Source of the DNA: Spirochaetales bacterium | GTDB lineage: Bacteria; Spirochaetota; Spirochaetia; UBA9216 | Direction: 5' to 3' | Assembly: GCA_016839055.1 (NCBI GenBank) | Contig: JAEKNX010000007.1 | Coordinates: 227,996-291,995, forward strand | Length of the DNA stretch: 64,000 nucleotides | Shown: one piece after another, positions 10,478 to 21,184 of the stretch | How positions within the stretch are numbered: position 1 is the stretch's first letter | Layout of the letters: every line of letters begins with the position of its first letter | The notes under the pieces: generated by a model | Database searches by the model: none | The model's input: the letters and a program-made list of their open reading frames with translations, nothing else | Told to the model about the DNA's origin: nothing | Position numbers and translations under genes: made by a program

Positions 10478-11413
10478 CTAATCCCTGAGTGTTCTGCCCG
10501 TCAGGGTCAGGAAAACTGTTTCGAGGGTTGGAGTTCTGCTTTCTATATTGCTTATTCTCACTCCTTGCATGTCAATGCACCTTATTATTTTGTCCCAGTT
10601 GTTTATCACCTTTGTATTTTCAATCTTAATGATATTTCCGTCCTTCAGAACATTAACAATGCCGTCGATTTCCTGTAATTGTGAAACATCGAGACCATCG
10701 GCATTCTCCAGTCCAATTATTATAAATTGTTTGTCGGAGACTATCGCCTTAAGCTCATCCCCGGTTCCTTCGGCAATGAGTTTCCCATGGTCTATTATGC
10801 CTGCCCTGTCACATACTGCCTCAATTTCTTCCATATAGTGGCTTGTATAGATAATTGTGCTGCCACGGCGGTTTAATTCTTTTACAGATTCCAGAATGTG
10901 ATTTCGTGATTGAGGATCTATGCCGACAGTAGGCTCGTCCATGATGATCAGTTCCGGCTTGTGTGCTATGGCACAGGCAATATTCAGTCTTCTCTTCATT
11001 CCGCCGGAGAAGGCCTTAGGGAATTTATCAGCATTCTCAATCAAGCCTACAAAGGCTAAGGCCTCGATGACATTCTGCTTGAGTTCTGTTCCCCGGCATC
11101 CGTATAAACCTGAGAAGAAATTGACGTTCTCTCGGGCCGTAAGATCTTCATATATGGCGATATCCTGTGGAACCACGCCAATTTTCTTTTTAAGGTTGTT
11201 GTGACCTTTCCGGATATCCATCCCCATCAATTCGACCTTTCCCGAATTCATTTTCAATAATCCCGACAGTATATTGATTAAAGTACTCTTTCCAGCTCCG
11301 TTGGGGCCCAGCAGTCCATAAATCTCACCCTCCCGGATTGTCAGATTCATATTATCTACGGCGGCTATGTCCCCGAATTTTCTGGTTAGGCCTTCTATTG
11401 CTACAATATTCAT
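10478..11413 (-). CDS. ABC transporter ATP-binding protein
   Basis: GLLGPNGAGKSTLINIL, FSGGMKRRLNIACAIAHKPELIIMDEPTVGIDPQSR; ORF to 11491, likely start MNIVAIEGLTRKFG near 11413. Confidence 0.93.
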   Translation of the reverse strand: MNIVAIEGLTRKFGDIAAVDNMNLTIREGEIYGLLGPNGAGKSTLINILSGLLKMNSGKVELMGMDIRKGHNNLKKKIGVVPQDIAIYEDLTARENVNFFSGLYGCRGTELKQNVIEALAFVGLIENADKFPKAFSGGMKRRLNIACAIAHKPELIIMDEPTVGIDPQSRNHILESVKELNRRGSTIIYTSHYMEEIEAVCDRAGIIDHGKLIAEGTGDELKAIVSDKQFIIIGLENADGLDVSQLQEIDGIVNVLKDGNIIKIENTKVINNWDKIIRCIDMQGVRISNIESRTPTLETVFLTLTGRTLRD

Positions 11414-11561
11414 TGATGACTCCCTCTGCCGTCTCCGGCATGGTTTAGTTATACGCCTTATATACAAGCCGGGGTAGCTGAGAAAGGTCATAACTTACCC
11501 ATGACTATTGTCAGGGGTAATGATATATTGAAGACCGGCACGGCTGTAATGGAGAATGTAA

Positions 11562-12686
11562 ATGGCAAATTGGAGTATTACCGGAGAGTTTTTTCTAATA
11601 GCTTATTATTGCTGGCGGTTTCTGGGATCAGAGAACGCGGAGCGTCCTGTGATGATTCTGCTTTTGCTTATTTATTCATCCATTAAATTATTATATTACC
11701 TGATAGAGGACGGGAAGATTAGAAGATTTCTTCTTTATCTCATCATCTCTTATGTGATTATAATAGCCCTTTCTTTAAATGAATATTTCATGATATTCCT
11801 TCCGCTGAACCTTTTTTTTCTGCTGCCTGATGCACGTTTTAGATTGATATTGTACGGAGGGGCAGTTGCCCTCGCGGCGGTTTTTGTCAATCAGAAAATC
11901 CGGGTCGATTTTATTTTCATAGCCGGTGTCGTCTGTCTGTATAATGAAATGCTGAGACGAGCCGAAAATCGATTGACCGGTTTAATCTCCGAAAATGACA
12001 AGCTTCGGGAAAGAAACTCAAGTCTTAATAACACTATTGTCCGGAATGAAGATTTTGAGACTGAGATACGGAATCATTCCAGGCTTGAGGAGCGCAACAG
12101 GATAGCACAGCAGCTTCATGATGAGCTTGGCCACAATCTCTCCGGAAGTCTTATGCAGCTTGAGGCTGTACGTCTTCTGATTGACCGTGATCGCGAGAAA
12201 GCTGATAATCTGCTTTCGAAGGCTATTGATGCTCTCAGGGACGGAACGGAAATGATTAGAAATGCTCTTCATGATATTAAGCCGGAATCAGGAGAGCTTG
12301 GAATCAACAATCTCAAAATTCTGAAAACGAGGATTGAGAGCTCCGGCAATCTGAAGATGAATATTATTTATGATGAAAAGGCGAGTATGATCACGAACGG
12401 GCATTGGAAGATTATTCTGCAGAACACCAGGGAGGCAGTTACTAATTCAATGAAGTACGCAGATGCAACCGTAATTAATGTAGATATTCAGGTATTAAAC
12501 ACGGCCGTCAGAGTCGAGGTTGCTGATGACGGAATCGGTGCCGAGGTTTACCGGAAGGGGCTCGGAATAAGCGGCATCGAAGAGCGGACGTCAGCGGTGA
12601 ACGGCAGGACTATCATCGACGGTTCAGACGGATTTTCCATAATATATCTACTGCCCATTGATTTATATGAGAGGAAAGATATATGA
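11562..12686 (+). CDS. Sensor histidine kinase, NarL/DesK (HisKA_3) type
   Basis: ERNRIAQQLHDELGHNLSGSLMQLE H-box; REAVTNSMKYADA N-box; VADDGIGAEVYRKGLGISGIEER G-boxes; overlaps response regulator. Confidence 0.92.
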   Translation: MANWSITGEFFLIAYYCWRFLGSENAERPVMILLLLIYSSIKLLYYLIEDGKIRRFLLYLIISYVIIIALSLNEYFMIFLPLNLFFLLPDARFRLILYGGAVALAAVFVNQKIRVDFIFIAGVVCLYNEMLRRAENRLTGLISENDKLRERNSSLNNTIVRNEDFETEIRNHSRLEERNRIAQQLHDELGHNLSGSLMQLEAVRLLIDRDREKADNLLSKAIDALRDGTEMIRNALHDIKPESGELGINNLKILKTRIESSGNLKMNIIYDEKASMITNGHWKIILQNTREAVTNSMKYADATVINVDIQVLNTAVRVEVADDGIGAEVYRKGLGISGIEERTSAVNGRTIIDGSDGFSIIYLLPIDLYERKDI

Positions 12687-13312
12687 GTATAAGAATATTG
12701 CTGGCCGATGATGACCCGTTCATTCTGGAGAGTCTTAAGATCATACTCGATATGGATGAGGATTTTAAAGTCGTTTCCTGTGTTGGGAACGGCCGGGCTG
12801 CATTGGATGCCTGCCTCAAGAGTCAGGTCGATGTTGCAATGCTTGATATCAGGATGCCGGAGATGAATGGGGTTGAGGCAGCCAGGGAAATAACCAGGCA
12901 GACTGATACGAAGGTGCTCATACTGACTACCTTCGATGAAGATGAATACATTAGAGAAGCAATTAAATACGGCGCCGAAGGTTATCTTCTAAAGAATAAC
13001 CCGCCCGAGAAGATCAAGGCCGCTATAAAAAGTGTTCATGGCGGTTTCTCGGTAATTCAGAATAATGTATTAGATAAATTGCGCGGTGACATCAATTCCG
13101 GCAAGGTTGTCAGGAAGGTAAAGGCTTGCTTCACCGAGAGGGAGACCGGAGTTGTCACCCTGGTGGCCGAGGGCTTGTCAAACAGAGAGATTGCGGAAAA
13201 GCTCTTTATTACCGAGGGTACTGTCAAGAATTACATCACGTCAATTTTGTTAAAAACAGGACTTCGGCACAGAACTCAGATAGCAATTTCATATTTGAAA
13301 AATGAGATTTGA
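12683..13312 (+). CDS. LuxR/NarL-family response regulator
   Basis: MSIRILLADDDPFILESLK receiver, AMLDIRMPEMNG; C-terminal LuxR HTH (FTERETGVVTLVAEGLSNREIAEKLFITEGTVKNYITSILLK). Confidence 0.95.
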   Translation: MSIRILLADDDPFILESLKIILDMDEDFKVVSCVGNGRAALDACLKSQVDVAMLDIRMPEMNGVEAAREITRQTDTKVLILTTFDEDEYIREAIKYGAEGYLLKNNPPEKIKAAIKSVHGGFSVIQNNVLDKLRGDINSGKVVRKVKACFTERETGVVTLVAEGLSNREIAEKLFITEGTVKNYITSILLKTGLRHRTQIAISYLKNEI

Positions 13313-13842
13313 AAGGAGTACAGATGGAAAAACGGAAATTCCCCCTAATCAACGTCGCCCTTCTATCGGCTATAGTCATAATTTTCATCACGATAAACAA
13401 ACCCGGAGCCCCGCCTGATGAGCAGAACTGCAGTTATATTATTGGCGGCGAGGTCATCGAGCTGACAGGCGGCAGATCGGATATAGAGATTGTCGAAGGC
13501 GCGGCCTCGAGACAGCTTACCGATTTCATCATCAGTAAGGGCGGAGGCGACCTCAACCTGGACGGCCGCGGGGACTCGGTTGTCTTTCTGCGGCAGAGCT
13601 CGGGCGGAAGCGGAACCTTTTATTATGCGGCCGCAGCCTTAGGTTCGCCGAAGGGCTGCCGGGGTACCAATGCTGTTTTCCTGGGTGACAGGATTGAGCC
13701 GCTGGATATATCCTTCGACGAGGACATAATCATAATTACCTATAGAGGCAGGGCGGACGGAGAATCGTTTTCTGAAAAACCCTCGCTTGAGAGAATGATG
13801 AGATTACAGATAAAAGACGGAACTCTCGTGGAAGTTTTCTAA
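13309..13842 (+). CDS. Hypothetical membrane-anchored protein
   Basis: Overlaps response-regulator stop; single N-terminal TM, hydrophilic remainder. Confidence 0.6.
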   Translation: MKGVQMEKRKFPLINVALLSAIVIIFITINKPGAPPDEQNCSYIIGGEVIELTGGRSDIEIVEGAASRQLTDFIISKGGGDLNLDGRGDSVVFLRQSSGGSGTFYYAAAALGSPKGCRGTNAVFLGDRIEPLDISFDEDIIIITYRGRADGESFSEKPSLERMMRLQIKDGTLVEVF

Positions 13843-13868
13843 TGCTAAAATATTGTATTTAAAAAGAA

Positions 13869-13895
13869 GGGGACTTCCAACTATTGGACATCCCC
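13869..13895. terminator. Bidirectional hairpin between convergent genes
   Basis: GGGGA-ct-TCCAA-cta-TTGGA-ca-TCCCC, two 5-bp stems, in the 62-bp convergent intergenic gap. Confidence 0.55.
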
Positions 13896-13904
13896 GATTC
13901 TGGT

Positions 13905-14861
13905 TTAACTGTGGCTTACGCCCGTAAAAACATTGAGAGCATCAAGCTCGGCCTCTGTCGGGAGTGAGTCAGCTTCGAGAGGTGTTATCCCCTCTATAGT
14001 TGTCCCATATGCAGTTGTATTTGCCGGAACTGTAGCCGAACCTGCGTCATCCATTGCCTGCAGGGCTGTTAGTCCGAGACTCTCGGCGTTGAACTCATAA
14101 TATTTCGCTCCTGTCATAACCATTGATTCATTTGCGAGTTTCATAAGGAAGTAGCCTGCTCCCTGTGATATTCCATAGCCTACCATATTGTGGTCATATG
14201 CTGTTCCGTCCCTGATTATCTTCATAGTGAACTGATGGTCATCATCATCACCGCTTACAAAAGCGTAGCCCTTCTCCCAGACTGTTCCTACTTCATTCGC
14301 ATAGAATAACCTGATGTCCAGGACTCCTGTGGAGCTGTCGTATTTGCCCTGAATAACCTGTTTGCTGTTTTCACCTGTTGCGGTGCGCTGCATTGCAACG
14401 AGCATGTAGAAAATTGTGCCGTCAACCCTCCCATAGGTCTTAACGCTGTTTTCTTCGCTCACGTATTCCCGGTAAAGATTATACTGTTGATCTGCCGCAG
14501 CAAAACCCAGTTCGACGCCCGTCGGGGGGCTTACTTCCTGGAGGGTAATAGCGGTTGAGTCTGTCGACAAGGCAGTAAAATAATTATCCGCGCTGCCCAT
14601 CAGTCCATAGAGGTTGAAGTAACCAACTGGCTCTCCATCGTCCTTTAGGACTCCATACAGCTCGTATATCGGGCTTCCGAGTGCCCATGTTGCGGCTCTC
14701 GAGGCCGTCGTCGAGAATGAGGGGGCTACATCCTGCACCGCGGTGAGGATCAGATCTGCGGTAATTGCGCTTGCTCCGGGGGCAGCGCATCCTGAGAATG
14801 AGATTAATGATACCAGAAGGACAAGAAGAATGATCAATGTTGCGTTGATGCTTTTTTTCAT
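13905..14861 (-). CDS. Hypothetical lipoprotein
   Basis: Signal peptide with lipobox LISFSGCAAPG; secreted-type composition. Confidence 0.65.
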   Translation of the reverse strand: MKKSINATLIILLVLLVSLISFSGCAAPGASAITADLILTAVQDVAPSFSTTASRAATWALGSPIYELYGVLKDDGEPVGYFNLYGLMGSADNYFTALSTDSTAITLQEVSPPTGVELGFAAADQQYNLYREYVSEENSVKTYGRVDGTIFYMLVAMQRTATGENSKQVIQGKYDSSTGVLDIRLFYANEVGTVWEKGYAFVSGDDDDHQFTMKIIRDGTAYDHNMVGYGISQGAGYFLMKLANESMVMTGAKYYEFNAESLGLTALQAMDDAGSATVPANTTAYGTTIEGITPLEADSLPTEAELDALNVFTGVSHS

Positions 14862-15197
14862 GTGATTTCTCTCCTATATATGATTCTATTAATATTATCG
14901 TAGATCTTGGAAGTTGAAGCAAATCCGGGAGGGAAAAATTGACAATAAGTTTAGAAGATTACAGAATTTATTATAAGCCGCCCTGATCTCATTAGGCGGC
15001 ATTTCTGGCTTCAAACATAAGTAACTAATTTGATGACTGCATCTAAAGAACAATAAGCACAGGGTAATAGTTAAAGCCTATGAAAGCATTATAGACAAGA
15101 AATGTAAAACCGAGATTGCCTGATGCTAAAGAATTATTATTGGGAAATTCCGAATATTAGATTGCGAAACGGATCTTAATACACTATGTTTTGAGTT

Positions 15198-16388
15198 ATG
15201 CAGAGCTTTGAAGATTCCCGCATAATTGAAAAACAGAAACAACTTAAAAAAGCAACTGTGGCTTACCTCTTTTTAGGAATTCCTGTTATTCTTTTTTTTA
15301 CCATCTCGGACAGTACTGTTGTAGGCATTGACGGTACGCTATTCTGGAGGGTGATAGGGCTTTTGCCGATGGTAATTGCCATAATAGTTTATCTAAAAGC
15401 TCATTTTGGTCATGTTCTGGTAGGATACAATCCAAGCCGTTGGCTTCTTACTGCGATGATAACCGGGGTCGCATCAATGATGGCGGCGGTGTTTTATATC
15501 GTGCTGCTATCTGAACCAGCTGTTGAATCTATTGTATTGGCGGGTACTATAGCGGGAAACCTGCTTTTTATATTTACAATCGGCACCCTGAGGGGCTTAA
15601 CGCCTCTGTGGGTTTCAATATCGCTGACACTTCCGTATGTTATTATGATTATTGCCTTTCTGATATCAGGAGAGCTTACAGCGATTCTATGGGTATTTAC
15701 AATTAATGTTATTGTGGCCATTCCTATAGTCTTGGTTATTATCCGGCAGCAGGAGCAGTTAGATAATGCAAGACTGCAGGCTCTGTTCTATCTTGAAGAA
15801 GAACGTGAAAATCTCGAGGGAACTGTAAATGAGAGGACGAGGAAACTGGAGGTTCTGCTCAAGGAGCTCCACCACAGAGTACGCAATAATCTGCAGATTA
15901 TTCTGAGTATGATCAACCTCTATGAGAATCACTACTCTTCGCTTGCGGCCGCTGATAAACGTCTGACCATGCTTCAAAAAGCTGTTCAAATGATGTCTGA
16001 AGCCCACAGTCTTTCATATAAAGATCACATTATTGAAAAAATAAATATGAGACTCTTCTTCACCGAGATATGTTCTGATTTTTCCGAAGAGAACGATTAT
16101 GCGGTTGAATACAGAATAGAGGATATGATGCTTAACCTGGAAACAGCAGTAGTAATAGGTTTTATATGTATTCATTTGATACAAGGGGCAGGAACCTCCT
16201 GTTCAGTTTCCATGACATCGGATAAAAACAGGGCAATGCTCTCAGTTTCCGCGGATACTGGCAGTTGGAACTCTTTTGACGATTACAACTTCGCAATTCT
16301 ATTATCTGAGACCATATCTGCCGAGGTGGAAACAGTAACCATTGATAACAAAACAGTTGCCAGGCTGTCTATTCCCATAAGTGTTTGA
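15198..16388 (+). CDS. Membrane histidine-kinase-like protein (HisKA_2 H-box) with degenerate C-terminal ATPase region
   Basis: Six or so TM segments, then LLKELHHRVRNNLQIILSMINLYENHY; canonical N/G boxes not found after it. Confidence 0.75.
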   Translation: MQSFEDSRIIEKQKQLKKATVAYLFLGIPVILFFTISDSTVVGIDGTLFWRVIGLLPMVIAIIVYLKAHFGHVLVGYNPSRWLLTAMITGVASMMAAVFYIVLLSEPAVESIVLAGTIAGNLLFIFTIGTLRGLTPLWVSISLTLPYVIMIIAFLISGELTAILWVFTINVIVAIPIVLVIIRQQEQLDNARLQALFYLEEERENLEGTVNERTRKLEVLLKELHHRVRNNLQIILSMINLYENHYSSLAAADKRLTMLQKAVQMMSEAHSLSYKDHIIEKINMRLFFTEICSDFSEENDYAVEYRIEDMMLNLETAVVIGFICIHLIQGAGTSCSVSMTSDKNRAMLSVSADTGSWNSFDDYNFAILLSETISAEVETVTIDNKTVARLSIPISV

Positions 16389-16896
16389 CCTTTATTTTTG
16401 AATAAATAATCTGATGCAGGGGATAATGATCTGTAGATCCAATCACTTAGAAATCTGGAGACCCGCATCGTAGAGAGTGGTCGCTATGGTATAATGTTTA
16501 GGATTTTTATATGACGGAAGGAATAGCTTTTCTCTCTTCCTGATTACAAACTACAGGAGTGTTTTGTGCTTTCTTCAATCCTGTGAGCTATGTCATCCCC
16601 TATGGATCATGTTGACCCGGCTGTAAATGATCATTTCATTGTAAACAACCTATTTGAAAAAAATGCAATAGTTGTTACCGGAATCAAAAACTAAGAGTGT
16701 GAAATTAGTAATAAAAATATACATTTCCATGTTATTATTGATAATTATTGTCCAAAAGTTAAAGGAGAGTTATATGATCTCAGCATATAGTCTCAACTTA
16801 AGCCTTTCTAATGATTTCACCTTTCCTCCTTCAACCAAAAGTATCTAACATTAATTAAGTTTAATCTTTAATTAAAATAGAATATGAAAGGAGCAA

Positions 16897-18400
16897 ATGT
16901 TGGGAAAAACAATGATCATTGTTGGCGCGGGCATTGCAGGGCTTTCAACCGGATTCTATGCACAGATGAATGGCTTTGATGCGACAATCTTCGAAATGCA
17001 CAGTATTCCGGGAGGTTTATGCACGGCCTGGAACCGAAAAGGTTACACTTTTGACTTAAGCATGCATTTTTTAATGAACTCAAAGAAAGGTCCATTCAAG
17101 AAGCTCTGGGATGAACTTGGTATCACCCCGGACTAGGAATTTTACTATCACTCGAAGGGGCCGGTAGTCGAAGGAGAGGGACAGCAGATCGAATTGTGCC
17201 TGGATCGGGCTAAACTTCAAGAACAGATGCTTGTAATCTCTCCGGATGATTCAGAGTTGGTTAAAGAGTTTTTAGATAAATATTTCGGGGAGAATAAGAT
17301 GATGTCTGCCATGTCACTCGATGCCCCTGAAGTTGTGGGGGTTTTTACAAAAATAAAAATAATATTTTCGATGCTTCCCATGATCTTAAGCTCAAAAAAT
17401 ATTTCCAGGCTGACCATTCAGGATTTTGCTGCCCGTTTTAAGAGTAGTTTTTTATCCAGATCAATCAGGTATCTAATAGATACTCCAGGGTGGCCGATGC
17501 CGAAATTTCCTTTAATGATGATGATCGGTCAGGCAGGCTCAGTTGCCCTGGATTTCCGGATATCCACTGGGCGGTTCAAAAAAGGTTGTCTTTGGCATAG
17601 CAAAACGATTTGAAGAGAAGGGCGAAAAAATTGAATATAAAAAGGTAGTCAAGGATTTGATTATTGAGAACGACAAGGTAACCGGTATCGAGTTGGAGGA
17701 CGGGAGCCTGCATAAAGCAGACATTGTCGTCTGGGCAGCAGACGGTCATCATCTGCTGTTTGATATACTCAAAGAAAAATACATGAGCAAAAAAATCAGA
17801 ACGATGTACAAGGAATGGATCCCTGTAGAACCACTTATCCATGTAATGTTCGGCGTCGACATGGATCTTTCCAACGAGTCCCACATGCATCTCCTGGAAA
17901 TTCAAAAACCGATCAAGGTAGCGGGTAAAGAGTTTAGTTGGCTTACAATTCTTAATCATTGCTTTGATAAATCAACCGCGCCTGCCGGTAAGTCAGCGAT
18001 TGAAGTATGGTATGCAACAGATTACAGTTATTGGGAAGAGCTTATTAAAGACCGCGGGAAATATGATGCTGAAAAAAAGAGGATTGCCGATGAGACGGCA
18101 GATGCCCTTGATATCCGATGTCCCGGCTTTAAATCAAAGATTGAAATGGTTGATGTTCCAACCCCTGCAACCTATAAAAGATATACAGGAAACTGGCTCG
18201 GATCACCTGACGGATGGTATATAACCATTGATAACATGATGGATCAGGCAGTTAAAAGAACATTGCCGGGACTAAATAACTTTTATATGGCCGGACAATG
18301 GACAGCCCCCTACACAGGAACTGTATCGACTTCACTCTCAGGACGACAGTTGTCGCAGATTCTATGCAGGAAGTACGGCCGTGAGTTTAAAACGAGGTAA
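16897..18400 (+). pseudogene. CrtI/phytoene desaturase-like FAD oxidoreductase, disrupted
   Basis: MIIVGAGIAGLSTGFYAQMNGFDATIFEMHSIPGGLC... with in-frame TAG at 17134-17136 (ITPD*EFYYHSKGP) and a frameshift near 17530-17550 (frame 1 to frame 2 at ...GYPLGGSKKVVFG). Intact paralogue follows. Confidence 0.85.
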
Positions 18401-18407
18401 TATTGAA

Positions 18408-19910
18408 ATGAAAGAAAAATCTATTATTATCATCGAAGCAGGCCTGACCGGTCTTTCAGCCGGCTGTTATGCCAGGATGAACGGTTATAAAACAAAGATA
18501 TTTGAGATGCATAATATTCCCGGCGGATTGTGTACAAGCTGGAAGCGTAAAGAATATATAATTGACGGCTGCATCCATTATATGATGGGCTCCCGTTACG
18601 GTACTTATCACAGGTTTTACGAGGAGCTGGGCGCAGCGCAGAATCGGGAGATGATAGATACTGAAGAGCTTATGCGCATCGAAGGCTCCGGAGGAGATAC
18701 CTGGATTGTCTATACCGACATCGATCGGCTTGAGAAGCATATGAAGGAACTCTCGCCTGAAGATACCCCGGTTATTGAGGAACTATGCAGCTGTACACGT
18801 CGTTTCTTGAGTTTTGAAATACCGGCAGAAAAGCCTATGGAAATGATGGGAATATTTGATATGCTTAAGATGATGAAATATATACCTGCTTTGAAAACAA
18901 TGGGAAAGTACAGCGGGATTACGATGCAGGACTATGCCAAACGATTTAAAAGCCCTTTTCTGCGTGAGGTGTTTCCGATGATTATCGAGGATATTCCAGA
19001 CATGCCGATGATGGGCGTTTTCTTTCTACTATCTTACCTGCATAATAAAAACAACGGTTGGCCTGCAGGCGGCTCATTGGAGTTCGCGCGGGCAATTGAA
19101 AAGCGCTATCTTGATTTGGGCGGCGAGGTTCAGTATAGAGCCCGGGTTGAGAAGATCCTGGTGGAATCTGATCGGGCGGTCGGAGTTTTGCTGACAGACG
19201 GATCTACACACCTGGCCGATATGGTGATTTCAGCTGCCGACGGCCGTACAACAATTTTCGATATGCTCGATGGAAAATATGTGGATGACAGGATAAAACA
19301 CTATTATAATGAATGGCCTATTTTTGAGGCTTACGTCCAGGTCTCTCTCGGGGTAGCCTCCGATTTTTCAGAGCTTCCCCATTCGATTATGCTCCAGCTT
19401 GAAGCGCCCCTTAAGGTGGGGGACCAAATACGCGAGTACATACCTGTAAAACATTATTGTTACGACCCGTCAATGGCACCCGAGGGAAAGTCTGTAGTCA
19501 CAGCTTCTTTCATATTCACAAACTATGAATACTGGAAGGAACTCTCCATAGACAGGTTGAAGTATAAAGCTGAGAAGAAGGCTCTTGCCGATGAGGTTAT
19601 CAGTAGGCTCGAGATGCGTTTTCCCGGTATCACGAAAAAAGTAGAGGTTATTGATGTTGCCACCCCGGTGACATACGAGCGTTATACCGGGAATTGGCGC
19701 GGCTCCTATATGGGATGGAAATCATTGCCTTCCGCAACAGGAAGAGAAAAAGGGATGAGCAAGACACTTCCCGGCCTGGACTGCTTCTATATGGGGGGAC
19801 AGTGGGTATTTCCAGGAGGAGGCGTGCCGGGAGCGATAGCAGCCGGCCGACACCTTATTCAGACTATCTGCAGGAAGGGCCAAAAGAAGTTTACCTCGCT
19901 GAGTGTATAG
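18408..19910 (+). CDS. CrtI/phytoene desaturase-like NAD(P)/FAD-dependent oxidoreductase
   Basis: IIIIEAGLTGLSAGCYARMNGYKTKIFEMHNIPGGLCTSW; full-length tandem paralogue of 16897-18400. ATG at 18408 preferred over GTG at 18381. Confidence 0.85.
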   Translation: MKEKSIIIIEAGLTGLSAGCYARMNGYKTKIFEMHNIPGGLCTSWKRKEYIIDGCIHYMMGSRYGTYHRFYEELGAAQNREMIDTEELMRIEGSGGDTWIVYTDIDRLEKHMKELSPEDTPVIEELCSCTRRFLSFEIPAEKPMEMMGIFDMLKMMKYIPALKTMGKYSGITMQDYAKRFKSPFLREVFPMIIEDIPDMPMMGVFFLLSYLHNKNNGWPAGGSLEFARAIEKRYLDLGGEVQYRARVEKILVESDRAVGVLLTDGSTHLADMVISAADGRTTIFDMLDGKYVDDRIKHYYNEWPIFEAYVQVSLGVASDFSELPHSIMLQLEAPLKVGDQIREYIPVKHYCYDPSMAPEGKSVVTASFIFTNYEYWKELSIDRLKYKAEKKALADEVISRLEMRFPGITKKVEVIDVATPVTYERYTGNWRGSYMGWKSLPSATGREKGMSKTLPGLDCFYMGGQWVFPGGGVPGAIAAGRHLIQTICRKGQKKFTSLSV

Positions 19911-19976
19911 ATCCCCGGCAAAATAACAGTCTTAACAAAATCGTTATTTTGTCTACTCTGGAATTTAGACCTGCGA

Positions 19977-20885
19977 TTAGTTTACTAGTCCGCCCTCATT
20001 AACTATATGCCGTAACTCATGAATTGCTATACCATTACGCCTGAATTCCTTTATCAGGCGGGTACGAAGATCATTTCTTAAATTCCAGGCATTGGAAGGA
20101 TCAGAGGCCCAGGAGGCAAGCCAACACTTATAGCTGTCCTTGTCCATCTCCATGATCCAGAAACTGGGGATATTATCTTCCAGAGAAAAATCGCGCTCAT
20201 TCGCACATTCCATAGCAATTCTCTCAACCTCGTCAAGATCATTAGTATAAGCCGACCAGAATTCTATATACACCCACTGATATTTCTCAATGAGTGTGTA
20301 ATTGACAAAATCCTTGCTGATCATATTAATATTTGGAATAAGATAGCGTTTCCAGTCCCAGGTTTTTATGGTGGTATAGGAAAGATTAATATCCTCTACA
20401 GTACTGTACTGTTCACTGATTAGTACAGTATCACCGATGTTAAGACTCTTTGATTATGTAATTACCAGCCCCGCAAAGATGTTCTCAAGTATCGGCCTTG
20501 TTGCCATACCGATGATCACCGATAACACAGCCGCGAAGATTGACAGATATGCCGCCGGTACATTTGTTACGAAGGGCATTATCGCTAGAATCAGGCCTAT
20601 ACTGATAATAAAAGGTATCAGCAGTTTCTTGGTTATGGTGAACTGATTTTCGATACTCTCAAAGCGGGATTTCTGCCCGGAAGCGAGTTTAGTCTTCATG
20701 GTACCAGTTGGTATGGTTACCATTGGAATCGGCTTCTTTTTCTTCAGTCTCCGTTCTCTTTGCTCAGTGGCCCTTCGGAGGATTCTGAGAGACAGGACAA
20801 GAATAATCAGAAAAAATACAAGAACCCCAGCTGAATAGATATACTGGCCGGGTATGTTTCTTTGAAATTCGATAAATTCAGTCAT
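19977..20885 (-). pseudogene. MscS-family mechanosensitive channel interrupted by one in-frame TAA
   Basis: ORFs 20454-20885 and 19977-20324 are in the same frame. Continuous reading gives ...RPILENIFAGLVIT*SKSLNIGDTVLISEQYSTVEDINLSYTTIKTWDWKRYLIPN... Confidence 0.8.
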
Positions 20886-21168
20886 GTTTCAAGGTAGCAA
20901 CTGAGGCATCTAAATTCAAGAGTAAAATTCTGCAGCCCAGAGTTCTGCTGAACTGGGGGAAGCTTTTATCCTTATCTATAAAGGTTCTGGTTTCTCTAAT
21001 GCTTTCTACGCCCGTGAAGGCTCTTACTTTTTCGCTTAGTATTGTTCCGGCGGGACAGCTTTTACGACATTTTTCAATCCATCTATGCTCAGTATTATCA
21101 GTGTATTCGAAGAATTTTTCTTCCAGAAATATCGGAGCAATTCTAACCCGTTTTCCTTACTCCGAAGT
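20883..21168 (-). pseudogene. 5'-truncated protein-coding remnant abutting the repeat element
   Basis: Open minus-strand frame without a good start: GKRVRIAPIFLEEKFFEYTDNTEHRWIEKCRKSCPAGTILSEKVRAFTGVESIRETRTFIDKDKSFPQFSRTLGCRILLLNLDASVATLKHD*. Confidence 0.4.
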
Positions 21169-21184
21169 AAAAGAAGGAGATTAA

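Noticed and set aside
16591-16695. 34-aa ORF MSSPMDHVDPAVNDHFIVNNLFEKNAIVVTGIKN upstream of the FAD oxidoreductase pseudogene
   Set aside because: No convincing RBS and no recognised family; may be a remnant.
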